Below, one piece after another: positions 1 to 7,090 of a stretch of DNA of 23,240 nt. The stretch lies in NCBI GenBank assembly GCA_049423145.1, contig JBMSQF010000041.1, forward strand, positions 1 through 23,240. Direction: 5' to 3'. Positions within the stretch are counted from its first letter, which is position 1. Every line of letters starts with the position of its first letter. The notes below the pieces were generated by a model. That model saw only the letters and a program-made list of their open reading frames with translations. It did not search any database and was not told the origin of the DNA. The DNA comes from RFTU01 sp049423145 (lineage in GTDB: Bacteria; Pseudomonadota; Gammaproteobacteria; Burkholderiales; Burkholderiaceae_C). The position numbers and the translations under genes were made by a program.

Positions 1-1156
1 GCGGGTCGGCCGCGGGGAACTTCTCAAAGGCAAAGCGCGGGATCTTGGTGACCACGTAGTCGATGGAGGGCTCGAATGAAGCCGGCGTGGCGCCGCCGGT
101 GATGTCGTTCTGCAGTTCGTCCAGCGTGTAGCCCACGGCGAGCTTCGCGGCGATCTTGGCGATCGGGAAGCCGGTGGCCTTGGAGGCCAAGGCCGAGGAG
201 CGCGACACGCGAGGGTTCATCTCGATCACGATCATCCGGCCGTTATCGGGATTGATCGAGAACTGGACATTGGAGCCCCCGGTATCCACCCCGATCTCGC
301 GCAGGATGGCAATCGACGCATTGCGCAGCAGTTGGTACTCCCGATCGGTCAGCGTCTGGGCCGGCGCCACGGTGATGGAGTCGCCCGTGTGGATGCCCAT
401 CGGATCCAGGTTTTCGATGGAGCAGACGATGATGCAGTTGTCCGCCTTGTCGCGAACCACCTCCATCTCGTACTCCTTCCAGCCGATCAGCGACTCCTCG
501 ATCAGCAACTCCTTGGTGGGCGAGAGGTCCAGACCGCGCTTGCAGATCTCTTCGAATTCCTCAGGGTTGTAGGCGATGCCGCCACCGGTGCCACCCAGCG
601 TGAAGGAAGGCCGGATCACCACCGGGAACCCATTGGTGCCAATGTCGGCGGCGATGCGCTTCTGCACGGCCCAGGCCTCTTCCATAGAGTGGGCAATGCC
701 CGACTGGGCCGACTCCAAGCCGATGCCGGTCATGGCCTGCTTGAACTTCAAGCGGTCCTCGGCCTTTTCGATGGCGTGCTCGTTGGCGCCGATCATCTCC
801 ACGCCATGCTTGGCCAACACACCATTGCGGGCCAGGTCCAGCGCACAGTTGAGCGCCGTTTGACCGCCCATGGTGGGCAGCAGGACCATCTTCTCGTGGG
901 GGTGTGCTGCGCGTTCCTTGGCGATGATCTTCTCCACCACCGGCCAGGTGATGGGCTCGATGTACGTGGCATCGGCCATGCCCGGGTCGGTCATGATGGT
1001 GGCCGGGTTGGAATTCACCAGGACAACACGGTAGCCCTCTTCGCGCAGAGCCTTGCAGGCCTGAGCGCCGGAATAGTCGAACTCGCAGGCCTGCCCGATG
1101 ATGATGGGGCCCGCACCGATGATGAGCACCGACTGGATGTCGTTGCGCTTAGGCAT
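1..1156 (-). CDS. carB: Carbamoyl-phosphate synthase large subunit, N-terminal part (runs off left edge)
   Basis: CarB makes carbamoyl phosphate from bicarbonate, ATP and the ammonia released by CarA, feeding arginine and pyrimidine synthesis in the cytoplasm. Reading the minus strand from 1156 gives MPKRNDIQSVLIIGAGPI, the standard CarB N-terminus, followed by GQACEFDYSG and VNSNPATIMTDP (first ATP-grasp preamble), RPSFTLGGTGGG (ATP-binding loop) and IEMNPRVSRSSALASKATG (metal and ATP site). About 385 codons of a usual 1,070-1,080 are present, with no stop or frameshift. The ATG at 1156-1154 lies inside the end of carA, so the two frames overlap by 8 bp and translation is probably coupled, as expected for a 1:1 heterodimer. 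The identification is certain. The C-terminal half cannot be seen. Confidence 0.98.
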   Translation of the reverse strand, partial: MPKRNDIQSVLIIGAGPIIIGQACEFDYSGAQACKALREEGYRVVLVNSNPATIMTDPGMADATYIEPITWPVVEKIIAKERAAHPHEKMVLLPTMGGQTALNCALDLARNGVLAKHGVEMIGANEHAIEKAEDRLKFKQAMTGIGLESAQSGIAHSMEEAWAVQKRIAADIGTNGFPVVIRPSFTLGGTGGGIAYNPEEFEEICKRGLDLSPTKELLIEESLIGWKEYEMEVVRDKADNCIIVCSIENLDPMGIHTGDSITVAPAQTLTDREYQLLRNASIAILREIGVDTGGSNVQFSINPDNGRMIVIEMNPRVSRSSALASKATGFPIAKIAAKLAVGYTLDELQNDITGGATPASFEPSIDYVVTKIPRFAFEKFPAADP

Positions 1157-2333
1157 GGTTCTTCTCCTGCTGGGCCTTCATGAGCGCAATGAAACGGTCG
1201 AATAGGTAGGCGATGTCATGAGGCCCCGGCGAGGCCTCCGGGTGACCCTGGAAACAAAAGGCCGGCCGGTCGGTTCGGGCCAATCCCTGCAGGGTGCCGT
1301 CGAACAGGCTGATGTGCGTGGCGCGCAGGTTGGCAGGCAGGCTGGCTGCGTCCACGGCGAAACCATGGTTCTGGCTGGTGATGGAAACGCGGCCGGAGTC
1401 CAGATCCTTGACCGGGTGGTTGGCGCCATGGTGGCCGAACTTCATCTTGAAGGTCTTCGCGCCGCTGGCCAAGGCCATGATCTGGTGGCCCAGACAGATA
1501 CCGAAGGTCGGCAAGCCGCTGTCCATCAGCGTCCGTGCGGCGTCGATCGCGTAGTGGCAGGGTTCGGGGTCGCCGGGGCCGTTGCTCAGGAAGATGCCAT
1601 CGGGCTTGAGGGCCAGGGCTTCGGCGGCCGGCGTCTTGGCCGGCAAGACGGTGATCCGGCAGCCGCGCTCGGCCAACATGCGCAGGATGTTGCGCTTCAC
1701 GCCGAAGTCGTAGGCGAGCACATGAAAGCCGGCCTGAACAGACTCGTTGAAGCCCGGCTGGTCCTCCGCGCCCTGGAGCCGCCACTCGCCCTGAGTCCAG
1801 GTGTGGGGCTCGGCCGTGGTGACGACCTGGGCCAGATCCAGTCCGGCCATCGACGGTGCCCTCTGGGCCTCCTGGACCGCGCCGTCAATATCGGCCTGGG
1901 ACACGGTGTGACCCGCCGGGAACGCGCGGATGCACCCATTTTGCGCGCCCGTCGTGCGAAGCCGACGGGTCAAGCGACGGGTGTCGATCCCGGCGATACC
2001 CACGGTGCCCTCGGCCTTCAGGTACTCCGCGAGGCTGGCCGTTCGGCGAAAGTTCGACACGCGCAGCGGCAGGTCCTTGATGATGAGACCCGCCGCGAAG
2101 ACGCGGGTGCTTTCCGTGTCCTGCGGGTTCACGCCGGTATTGCCGATGTGCGGATACGTCAGCGTGACGATCTGACGGGTGTAGCTGGGATCGGTCAGGA
2201 TTTCCTGGTAGCCGGTGAGCGCGGTGTTGAACACCACCTCGCCGACCGTGGCGCCCGCGGCGCCGATGGAATGACCCAGGAAGACCGTGCCGTCTGCGAG
2301 GGTGAGGACGGCTGGGGGCAGTATGGGCAGCAA
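1149..2333 (-). CDS. carA: Carbamoyl-phosphate synthase small (glutaminase) subunit
   Basis: CarA hydrolyses glutamine and passes ammonia to CarB. The 394-aa product has full family length: an N-terminal CPSase_sm domain (LADGTVFLGHSIGAAG, GEVVFNTALTGYQEILTDPSY, YPHIGNTGVN) and a C-terminal class I glutamine amidotransferase domain with the nucleophile motif FGICLGHQIMALA and the His/Glu pair in FQGHPEASPGP. The start is TTG at 2333-2331. The protein aligns from this codon with other CarA N-termini (MLP...PPA.L.LADGT), and GGAG at 2343-2340 lies 6 nt upstream; no in-frame ATG fits. E. coli carA is also recalled to start with UUG. The gene overlaps carB by 8 bp. A long structured leader precedes it and may regulate it. 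Confidence 0.97.
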   Translation of the reverse strand: MLPILPPAVLTLADGTVFLGHSIGAAGATVGEVVFNTALTGYQEILTDPSYTRQIVTLTYPHIGNTGVNPQDTESTRVFAAGLIIKDLPLRVSNFRRTASLAEYLKAEGTVGIAGIDTRRLTRRLRTTGAQNGCIRAFPAGHTVSQADIDGAVQEAQRAPSMAGLDLAQVVTTAEPHTWTQGEWRLQGAEDQPGFNESVQAGFHVLAYDFGVKRNILRMLAERGCRITVLPAKTPAAEALALKPDGIFLSNGPGDPEPCHYAIDAARTLMDSGLPTFGICLGHQIMALASGAKTFKMKFGHHGANHPVKDLDSGRVSITSQNHGFAVDAASLPANLRATHISLFDGTLQGLARTDRPAFCFQGHPEASPGPHDIAYLFDRFIALMKAQQEKNHA

Positions 2334-2468
2334 ATCACACTCCGGTGCTGCACGCCCAACCTGAACGAAAGGCCTCGGGACAGCGGGCGGAAAACCGCCG
2401 TCCTTTGGCCTTATTGAGGATGGTGGATCGAGGGGTGATGCCTGGGCGTGCCGATTGATCAGGTAAAC
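2334..2468 (-). promoter_or_regulatory. Structured 5' leader of carA (candidate cis-regulatory RNA)
   Basis: On the minus strand the leader between the presumed start of transcription and the TTG of carA contains nested complementary segments. The outer stem pairs GCACGCCCA (2451-2443) with TGGGCGTGC (2358-2350), 9 perfect pairs. Inside it lies AAGGCC (2412-2407) with GGCCTT (2374-2369), then GGAC (2403-2400) with GTCC (2381-2378), then GGCGG-TTTT-CCGCC (2399-2386). A further segment, ATCAC (2439-2435) in the enclosed loop, is complementary to GTGAT (2338-2334), which abuts the start codon just after the ribosome-binding site. That would form a pseudoknot-like contact able to hide the site. 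The pairings are seen in the sequence. A regulatory role is inferred, and I recognise no named RNA family. Confidence 0.5.
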
Positions 2469-2474
2469 CTTCGA

Positions 2475-2480
2475 ATTATA
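2475..2480 (-). promoter_or_regulatory. Probable -10 box of the carAB promoter
   Basis: The minus strand reads a perfect TATAAT at 2480-2475, which would start transcription near 2468 and give a leader of about 135 nt before carA. No good -35 hexamer stands at 16-18 bp spacing; that space is filled by a palindrome (2481-2500). The promoter may therefore depend on an activator or on other contacts. Confidence 0.45.
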
Positions 2481-2510
2481 GCTCAGGGTATCCCCTGAGC
2501 CTGAGGCTCA
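2481..2510. repeat. Two overlapping palindromes between glcG-like gene and carA promoter
   Basis: GCTCAGGG-TATC-CCCTGAGC (2481-2500) is a perfect 8-bp inverted repeat. It shares TGAGC with a second perfect one, TGAGCC-TGA-GGCTCA (2496-2510), which includes the stop codon of the GlcG-like gene. Only one of the two hairpins could form at a time in RNA. No T run follows on the minus strand, so this is not a classical terminator. It fills the spacer upstream of the TATAAT box and could be an operator for carAB, a weak terminator for the upstream gene, or both. Confidence 0.45.
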
Positions 2511-2915
2511 CACCCCTAGCGCGGCGATCCCCGCCTTGGCGATTTGGGCATCCTCGGTGGATTTGACGCCGCTCACGCCCACAGCACCGATGCAGTGGCC
2601 TTGGGCCATGATGGGCACCCCGCCCTCGAGCATGGCATCGATCGTGGGCGCGCTGAGGAAGGAGGTCCGGCCCTGGTTGATGATTTCCTCGTAAATCCGA
2701 CTCTCCCGGCGACCCAGCGCAGCGGTCCGGGCCTTGCCCGGGGCGATGTGGGCCGACACCGGGGGAGCGCCATCCAGGCGCTGCAGCCACAGGAGGTGAC
2801 CGCCATCGTCGGTGACGGCGATCGTCACCGCCCAGTTGTTCTTCAGGGCCTCGGCCTCGGCGGCCTGGGCGATGCGACGGACGTCTTCAAGGGTGAGAAA
2901 GGGTTTGGTGTTCAT
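2508..2915 (-). CDS. GlcG/HbpS family (DUF336) protein
   Basis: This 135-aa protein belongs to the small GlcG/HbpS fold family, seen as a haem-binding or sensory protein in some actinobacteria and as an accessory gene in glycolate and diol operons elsewhere; a biochemical role is generally unknown. Family traits visible are the opening LTLEDVRRIAQAAEAEA, the strand AVTDDGGHLLWLQRLDGA (residues about 33-50), the helix SAHIAPGKARTAALGRR (54-70), the segment GGVPIMAQGHCIGAVGVSG (98-116) and an EDAQIAKAGIAAL tail. It has no signal peptide, so it is probably cytoplasmic. The ATG at 2915 is the natural family start, although no strong ribosome-binding site precedes it. The gene stands alone, upstream of carAB on the same strand and divergent from the Bax-inhibitor-like gene, and neither neighbour explains its function. 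Confidence 0.88.
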   Translation of the reverse strand: MNTKPFLTLEDVRRIAQAAEAEALKNNWAVTIAVTDDGGHLLWLQRLDGAPPVSAHIAPGKARTAALGRRESRIYEEIINQGRTSFLSAPTIDAMLEGGVPIMAQGHCIGAVGVSGVKSTEDAQIAKAGIAALGV

Positions 2916-3066
2916 GGCGCGTCAGAAATGTGACAAAACCCCAAGACTGTAGTGGATTGCGGGATAAGGGGTTTCCGGACTGCGTGCAGCCCGGCAGCGG
3001 AACTAAACTCCGCAGTGCGCGTCAAACCGCGCATCGGGGGCCAAACGGCCCGCGTGCAGGGTGATT

Positions 3067-3101
3067 GGGGCCTTCGGTCGGCCCCGCATTCAATCAAGGA
3101 G
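3067..3101 (+). promoter_or_regulatory. Leader hairpin and ribosome-binding site of the BI-1/YccA gene
   Basis: GGGGCC-TTCGGTC-GGCCCC (3067-3085) is a 6-bp GC stem in the 5' leader. It is followed by AAGGAG (3096-3101), 8 nt before the ATG at 3110; this strong site decides the start over an upstream in-frame TTG at 3065. The hairpin ends 10 nt before the ribosome-binding site and could affect initiation or transcript stability. The rest of the divergent gap from 2916 shows no clear promoter boxes. Confidence 0.4.
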
Positions 3102-3109
3102 CATTTCAG

Positions 3110-3805
3110 ATGAACGACGGACTTCAGACGGCTTACGGCTACGGTGGCGTGGTGGCCTCACCGGCCCAACGCAACCGGGTCCTGCGCAACACCTACGCTT
3201 TGTTGGCGTTGTCGATGATACCCACCATCCTGGGCGCCTGGATCGGCGTGTCCACCGGCATCATGGCCCGCATGGGAACGGGCATGAGCGTGATCATCTT
3301 CCTGGCCGGCGCCTTTGGCTTCATGTTTGCCATCGAAAAGTTCAAGAACTCCGCGGCCGGCGTGGGCCTGCTCTTGGGCTTCACCTTCTTCATGGGCCTG
3401 ATGCTGTCGCGCATGCTGGCCGCCATTTTGGGTTTGGCCAATGGCGCGAATCTGATCATGTACGCCTTCGGCACCACGGCAGCGGTGTTCTTTGCCATGG
3501 CCAGCCTGGCCAGCGTGATCAAGCGCGACCTCAGTGGAATGGGCAAATTCCTGTTCGTCGGGGCCATCATCCTGCTGGTGGCTGGGCTGATCAACATCTT
3601 CGTGCAATCCAGCGTTCTGATGATGACCCTGTCGGTCATGGCGGCCGGCCTGTTCTCGGCCTACATGCTCTACGACCTCAAGCAGGTGATCGACGGGGGC
3701 GAGACCAACTACGTCAGCGCCACATTGGCCATTTACCTGGACATTTACAACGTGTTCCAAAGCCTTCTGGCCCTGTTCGGTATCTTCGGGGGCGAGCGCG
3801 AATAA
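3110..3805 (+). CDS. Bax inhibitor-1/YccA family membrane protein
   Basis: This 231-aa inner-membrane protein has about seven hydrophobic segments (for example LLALSMIPTILGAWIGV, VIIFLAGAFGFMFAI, FLFVGAIILLVAGLINIFV) and the family C-terminal signature YDLKQVIDGGETNYVSATL followed by IYLDIYNVFQSLLALFGIFG. In E. coli the relative YccA interacts with and inhibits the FtsH protease, and YbhL is a paralogue. Family members have been proposed to act as pH-gated calcium leak channels. The ATG at 3110 is preferred because AAGGAG lies at 3096-3101 and the family N-terminus starts about here. The gene is a single transcription unit ending at a strong terminator (3831-3856). The exact physiological role here is unknown. 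Confidence 0.93.
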   Translation: MNDGLQTAYGYGGVVASPAQRNRVLRNTYALLALSMIPTILGAWIGVSTGIMARMGTGMSVIIFLAGAFGFMFAIEKFKNSAAGVGLLLGFTFFMGLMLSRMLAAILGLANGANLIMYAFGTTAAVFFAMASLASVIKRDLSGMGKFLFVGAIILLVAGLINIFVQSSVLMMTLSVMAAGLFSAYMLYDLKQVIDGGETNYVSATLAIYLDIYNVFQSLLALFGIFGGERE

Positions 3806-3830
3806 GGGCGCCCTCTCGCCGGCCGACCCA

Positions 3831-3856
3831 AACGCCCGCCCCATGCGGGCGTTTTC
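3831..3856. terminator. Bidirectional intrinsic terminator between BI-1/YccA gene and rlmD
   Basis: AACGCCCGC-CCCAT-GCGGGCGTT (3831-3853) is a perfect 9-bp stem with a 5-nt loop. On the plus strand it runs into TTTTC, giving a good terminator for the BI-1/YccA gene. On the minus strand it lies directly after the rlmD stop codon (3857-3855) and ends in TT then GGG, so it is weaker in that direction. The rlmD stop overlaps the edge of the element. Confidence 0.85.
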
Positions 3857-5312
3857 AATAGGGCATCGCGCTCCCGACGCGCTCGAAGACGGCCATGCTC
3901 TCCACATGCGCCGTGTGCGGGAACATGTTGATCACACCCGCATGGGTGCAGCGATAGCCCGCCTGGTGGACCAGCAGGCCGGCATCCCGTGCCAGCGTGG
4001 CCGGGTTGCAACTGACATAGACGATGCGCTCCGGGGGCTGCCAGACGGCCCGGGTGACATCGGGCGCTGCCATGGCCTCGGCCAGCGCCTTGCACAGCGC
4101 CAACGCCCCTTCACGCGGTGGATCCACCAGCCACTTCTGCGCCGTGCCATCGGCCATCAGCATCGCTGCCGTCATTTCAAAGAGGTTGCGCTCCACGAAT
4201 TGGGTTCGGTCGGCGCAGCCATTGAAGGCCGCGTTCTGGCGTGCGCGTTCCACCAAGGCTGCACTGCCCTCCACACCCAACACCTGGCGACTGGCTCGCG
4301 CCAGGGGCAAGCTGAAGTTGCCCAGCCCGCAGAACCAGTCGATCACACGCTCACCCGGTTCAACGGCCAGAAGCCGCACCGCCTGGCCCACCATCACCTG
4401 GTTGATCGCCGGGTTCACCTGCGTAAAGTCGGTCGGCTTGAAGGGCATGACCACCCCGAACGCGGGTAAGCGATAGGCCAAGTCCAGACCGGCCTCACCG
4501 CCGCCATCCAAGCGGTGCACGGTATCGGGCCCCTTGGGCTGCAGCCACCATCGCACACCGGAATGGGCGTGGACGGCCTCGAAATCACGCAGCCGCTGCA
4601 GGTCGGCCGGCGACAGAGGGACCAGGTGCCGCAACACCAGCGCCGTCACGGGCTTGGCCGTGAGATCACCTGGGCTTCTCGGAACGCCATCGAGCGACTC
4701 CCCAACCGCGAGTTCGATCTGAGGAAGGCGGTCGCGCGCCTCCATGGCCGCCACCAGGGACCGCAAGGGCTCGAGCAGGGCACTGACGCTCGGCGGCAGG
4801 ATGGCGCAGCTCGGCATGTCGGCCACGTAGCGCGATGCACGCTCGTGAAAGCCCACCAACACCACCCCCTTGGCAGGCACGAACCGCACGGACAGCCGCG
4901 CGCGATGCCGGTAGCCCCAGGAAGGGCCCTGGATGGGGCGCAGGATCTGCCCGGCGCGCACTTTTCCCAGATGCGCCAGTTGGTCCTCCAGCGCGCGCTG
5001 CTTGACGGCCACTTGAGCGAAAGGCTCCAGGTGCTGCACCTTGCAGCCGCCGCAAGCCCCTCTTTGCAAGCCGAAGTGCGGGCAGCCCGGCTGGACGCGC
5101 AGAGAACTGGCTCGACGCAGATCGTGCAGCTCGCCTTGTTCCCAGTTGTTCTTGCGGCGATGGATGAGGGCGCGCACCTCCTCGCCCGCCAAAGCGCCGT
5201 CGACAAAGACCACCTTGCCGGAGGCGTCATGGGTCACGCCCTGTCCTTCCAGGTCCAAAGACTCCACCGTGAGCCAGTCGGTGGGCTCAGGCGGGGCCGC
5301 GTTGCGCCTCAT
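3855..5312 (-). CDS. rlmD: 23S rRNA (uracil-1939-C5)-methyltransferase RlmD
   Basis: RlmD (RumA) methylates C5 of U1939 in 23S rRNA using S-adenosylmethionine. The 485-aa product opens with a TRAM RNA-binding domain (WLTVESLDLEGQGVTHDASG, residues about 13-70) and carries the four cysteines of the [4Fe-4S] cluster: Cys77, Cys87, Cys90 (GACGGC) and Cys169 (MPSCAIL). The SAM fold follows (DWFCGLGNFSLPLA, 325-338), then DPPREG (397-402) and the nucleophile motif YVSCNPATLARD with Cys435. The protein is slightly longer than E. coli RlmD, and all catalytic residues are intact. The ATG at 5312-5310 overlaps the nlpD stop in ATGA, so it is the last gene of a surE-pcm-nlpD-rlmD operon. Other betaproteobacteria keep rpoS after nlpD; here rlmD takes that place directly. 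Confidence 0.96.
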   Translation of the reverse strand: MRRNAAPPEPTDWLTVESLDLEGQGVTHDASGKVVFVDGALAGEEVRALIHRRKNNWEQGELHDLRRASSLRVQPGCPHFGLQRGACGGCKVQHLEPFAQVAVKQRALEDQLAHLGKVRAGQILRPIQGPSWGYRHRARLSVRFVPAKGVVLVGFHERASRYVADMPSCAILPPSVSALLEPLRSLVAAMEARDRLPQIELAVGESLDGVPRSPGDLTAKPVTALVLRHLVPLSPADLQRLRDFEAVHAHSGVRWWLQPKGPDTVHRLDGGGEAGLDLAYRLPAFGVVMPFKPTDFTQVNPAINQVMVGQAVRLLAVEPGERVIDWFCGLGNFSLPLARASRQVLGVEGSAALVERARQNAAFNGCADRTQFVERNLFEMTAAMLMADGTAQKWLVDPPREGALALCKALAEAMAAPDVTRAVWQPPERIVYVSCNPATLARDAGLLVHQAGYRCTHAGVINMFPHTAHVESMAVFERVGSAMPY

Positions 5313-6226
5313 CGGGGGGGCAGGTAGCGCGCCGGGTCCACTGGCTTGCCGTCGCGGCGTATCTCGAAGTGCAGTTGAACGCGCTCGGCGTCGGTGTTGC
5401 CCATTTCGGCAATCTTCTGCCCCCGCTTGACGGCCTGGTCTTCCTTGACCAAGAGCGTCTGGTTGTGCGCGTAGGCACTCAGAAACGTTCCGTTGTGCTT
5501 GAGGATGACCAGATTGCCGTACCCCCGAAGGGCCGATCCGGCATAGACCACCCTGCCATCGGCAGCTGCCACGACTGGGTCGCCCGCCTTGCCACCGATG
5601 TCCAGGCCCTTGTTGCGTTGCTCATCAAAGCCCTGCAAGACCGGACCACCGCTGGGCCATGCCCAGACAAGGTCTGGTGACGCTGCCGTTGTGTCGCCAG
5701 AAGCCTCACGCGGGATGTCGCGTGCCGCTTCAGCAGGTGCAGTACCCGAGGGACGAGGCACCGCTGCCGGCCGATCGTTGCGCACCGCGGTCCGGGGGGC
5801 TGCCGGTTCAGGTGCCACACGCAGCACCTGCCCGACTTCGATCACGTTGGGGTTGTCGATCTGATTCCAGCGTGCGATATCCCGCCAGTTTTGGCCGTGG
5901 TCCAAGCCGATGCGCACCAGCGTGTCGCCAGGCCTGACGGTGTAATACCCCGGCTTTCCCGCTTGGGCAGAAGCATCACCACCCGAGCCCACGCCACTGG
6001 CCACCGCACCGCCCGACGAGGGCGCCGAGGGAAGGGCCGGCGTGGGTGCACTGGAGGCGGCGCCACGCGTCCTGCTCACGGGGCGGTCTTCCACCACCAC
6101 CGTGCGACTGGGCTTGGTGCCACACGCCGCCAAAACAGCGACCGATAACAGCAGGCCCGCGGCCCGTCTCGCCCATCCTGCGGTTTGCAAAGTTTTGTTG
6201 GATGCGGACGGTGGTTTCGCGGTCAT
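5309..6226 (-). CDS. nlpD: NlpD-like lipoprotein: LysM plus degenerate LytM (M23) domain
   Basis: NlpD is an outer-membrane-anchored activator of the cell-wall amidase AmiC in daughter-cell separation. The 305-aa product has a lipoprotein signal with lipobox LAAC (Cys35), a Ser/Ala/Pro-rich linker, one LysM peptidoglycan-binding domain (YYTVRPGDTLVRIG to VGQVLRV, residues 94-137), a second Pro/Ala linker and a C-terminal LytM domain (about 187-302). The LytM metal site is degenerate: Asn replaces the first His (NKGLDIGG, residue 205) and Gln the first His of HxH (VQLHFEIR, 284), the same pattern recalled for E. coli NlpD. It should thus activate amidases rather than cut peptidoglycan. The start is ATG at 6226, 10 bp after pcm; the stop overlaps rlmD by 4 bp. 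Confidence 0.94.
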   Translation of the reverse strand: MTAKPPSASNKTLQTAGWARRAAGLLLSVAVLAACGTKPSRTVVVEDRPVSRTRGAASSAPTPALPSAPSSGGAVASGVGSGGDASAQAGKPGYYTVRPGDTLVRIGLDHGQNWRDIARWNQIDNPNVIEVGQVLRVAPEPAAPRTAVRNDRPAAVPRPSGTAPAEAARDIPREASGDTTAASPDLVWAWPSGGPVLQGFDEQRNKGLDIGGKAGDPVVAAADGRVVYAGSALRGYGNLVILKHNGTFLSAYAHNQTLLVKEDQAVKRGQKIAEMGNTDAERVQLHFEIRRDGKPVDPARYLPPR

Positions 6227-6236
6227 GGGTTGTCGG

Positions 6237-7049
6237 TCACTCTGAGCCGGATTTTAGAGGCACGAAGTGCACGGGCTCCTGCAGTTGGCGCACCCAGCCG
6301 TCGGTCTTGCGATCCACCACCAAGAGCATGTGACCCCCATGGGCCTCGGACTGCACGGGTGCCACCAGGCGACCACCGACCGCCAACTGGTCCAGCCAGG
6401 CCTGCGGCAGCTCATCTCCGCCGGCCGCCGCAATGATGCTGTCGTAAGGCGCCGAAGGGCCATGTCCCAGCCGACCATCACCCCAGATCAACATCAGGCG
6501 ATGCCCACGCCAAGGTGCCAGCCGTTGCCGCGCCTGTTCATGCAGCGCAGCCAGTCGCTCGATCGACACCACTTGGCGCGCAAGATGGCACAACACCGCA
6601 GCCTGATAGCCACAGCCCGTACCGATTTCCAACACCTTGCCCAGGTGGCCTGTGTCCCGGGCGCGCTCCCCTTCGTGCAAGAGGCTCACCATTCGAGCCA
6701 CCACCGACGGCTTGGAAATGGTCTGCCCCAGCCCGATGGGCAGGCTGGTGTCCTCATAGGCCTGCGCGGCCAGCGCCGTGTCCACGAACGCGTGGCGCGG
6801 CACCTGGGCCATGGCCTGCAGCACCGGCTCGCAGCGAATCCCGCCGCGGGCCAAGCGCTCCACCATCCGCAGCCGCACCGCGTCGGACGTCAGCCCCACC
6901 CCCGAAGGGGCCGTTTGGCGAGCCGCATCCAAAGCCGCCTGCTGCACCGGCCTCTGGGGTCGGAGCACTTCACTCCGCGGCGCGGAAGGGGTTGCACCCG
7001 AAGCGGGAAACCGGGACTTGCGGGTCGGCGGCCGGCTGGGTGGCGACAT
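6237..7049 (-). CDS. pcm: Protein-L-isoaspartate O-methyltransferase
   Basis: Pcm methylates L-isoaspartyl residues of damaged proteins with S-adenosylmethionine so that they can revert to aspartate. From ATG 7049 the product is 270 aa. A basic, Pro-rich, probably disordered extension (residues 1-50) comes before the conserved core: LPIGLGQTISKPSVVARM (103-120), SAM motif VLEIGTGCGYQAAVL (139-153), acidic ribose ligand in VVSIERL and post-motif WGDGRLG (189-195). The E. coli enzyme is about 208 aa, so the extension is a lineage trait. A reading frame stays open upstream to 7145 inside surE, but codon use there is set by surE, so 7049 is preferred. The ATG overlaps the stop of a 13-codon ORF (TGATG) that itself overlaps the surE stop. 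Confidence 0.92.
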   Translation of the reverse strand: MSPPSRPPTRKSRFPASGATPSAPRSEVLRPQRPVQQAALDAARQTAPSGVGLTSDAVRLRMVERLARGGIRCEPVLQAMAQVPRHAFVDTALAAQAYEDTSLPIGLGQTISKPSVVARMVSLLHEGERARDTGHLGKVLEIGTGCGYQAAVLCHLARQVVSIERLAALHEQARQRLAPWRGHRLMLIWGDGRLGHGPSAPYDSIIAAAGGDELPQAWLDQLAVGGRLVAPVQSEAHGGHMLLVVDRKTDGWVRQLQEPVHFVPLKSGSE

Positions 7050-7090
7050 CAGCCCAGGGCCCGATCCACGAGACGAGAGGGCCGCCTCAT
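7049..7090 (-). other. 13-codon ORF bridging surE and pcm
   Basis: An ORF reading MRRPSRLVDRALG begins at ATG 7090-7088, overlapping the surE stop as ATGA, and ends at TGA 7051-7049, overlapping the pcm ATG as TGATG. It thus fills exactly the gap between the two genes. No separate ribosome-binding site is visible. It may pass terminating ribosomes from surE to pcm (coupling), or it may be chance. Confidence 0.25.

Noticed and set aside
1218..2417. Long plus-strand ORF (399 codons) opposite carA
   Set aside because: It is the antisense shadow of carA in GC-rich DNA; carA has full conserved motifs and this frame shows none.
2481..2500. Palindrome as an intrinsic terminator of the GlcG-like gene
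   Set aside because: No T run follows on the minus strand, only TATAATTCG; kept as an unclassified palindrome.
3158..3907. 249-codon minus-strand ORF opposite the BI-1/YccA gene
   Set aside because: Low-complexity His/Gln/Glu/Gly-rich translation that comes from the hydrophobic codons of the true gene read backwards.
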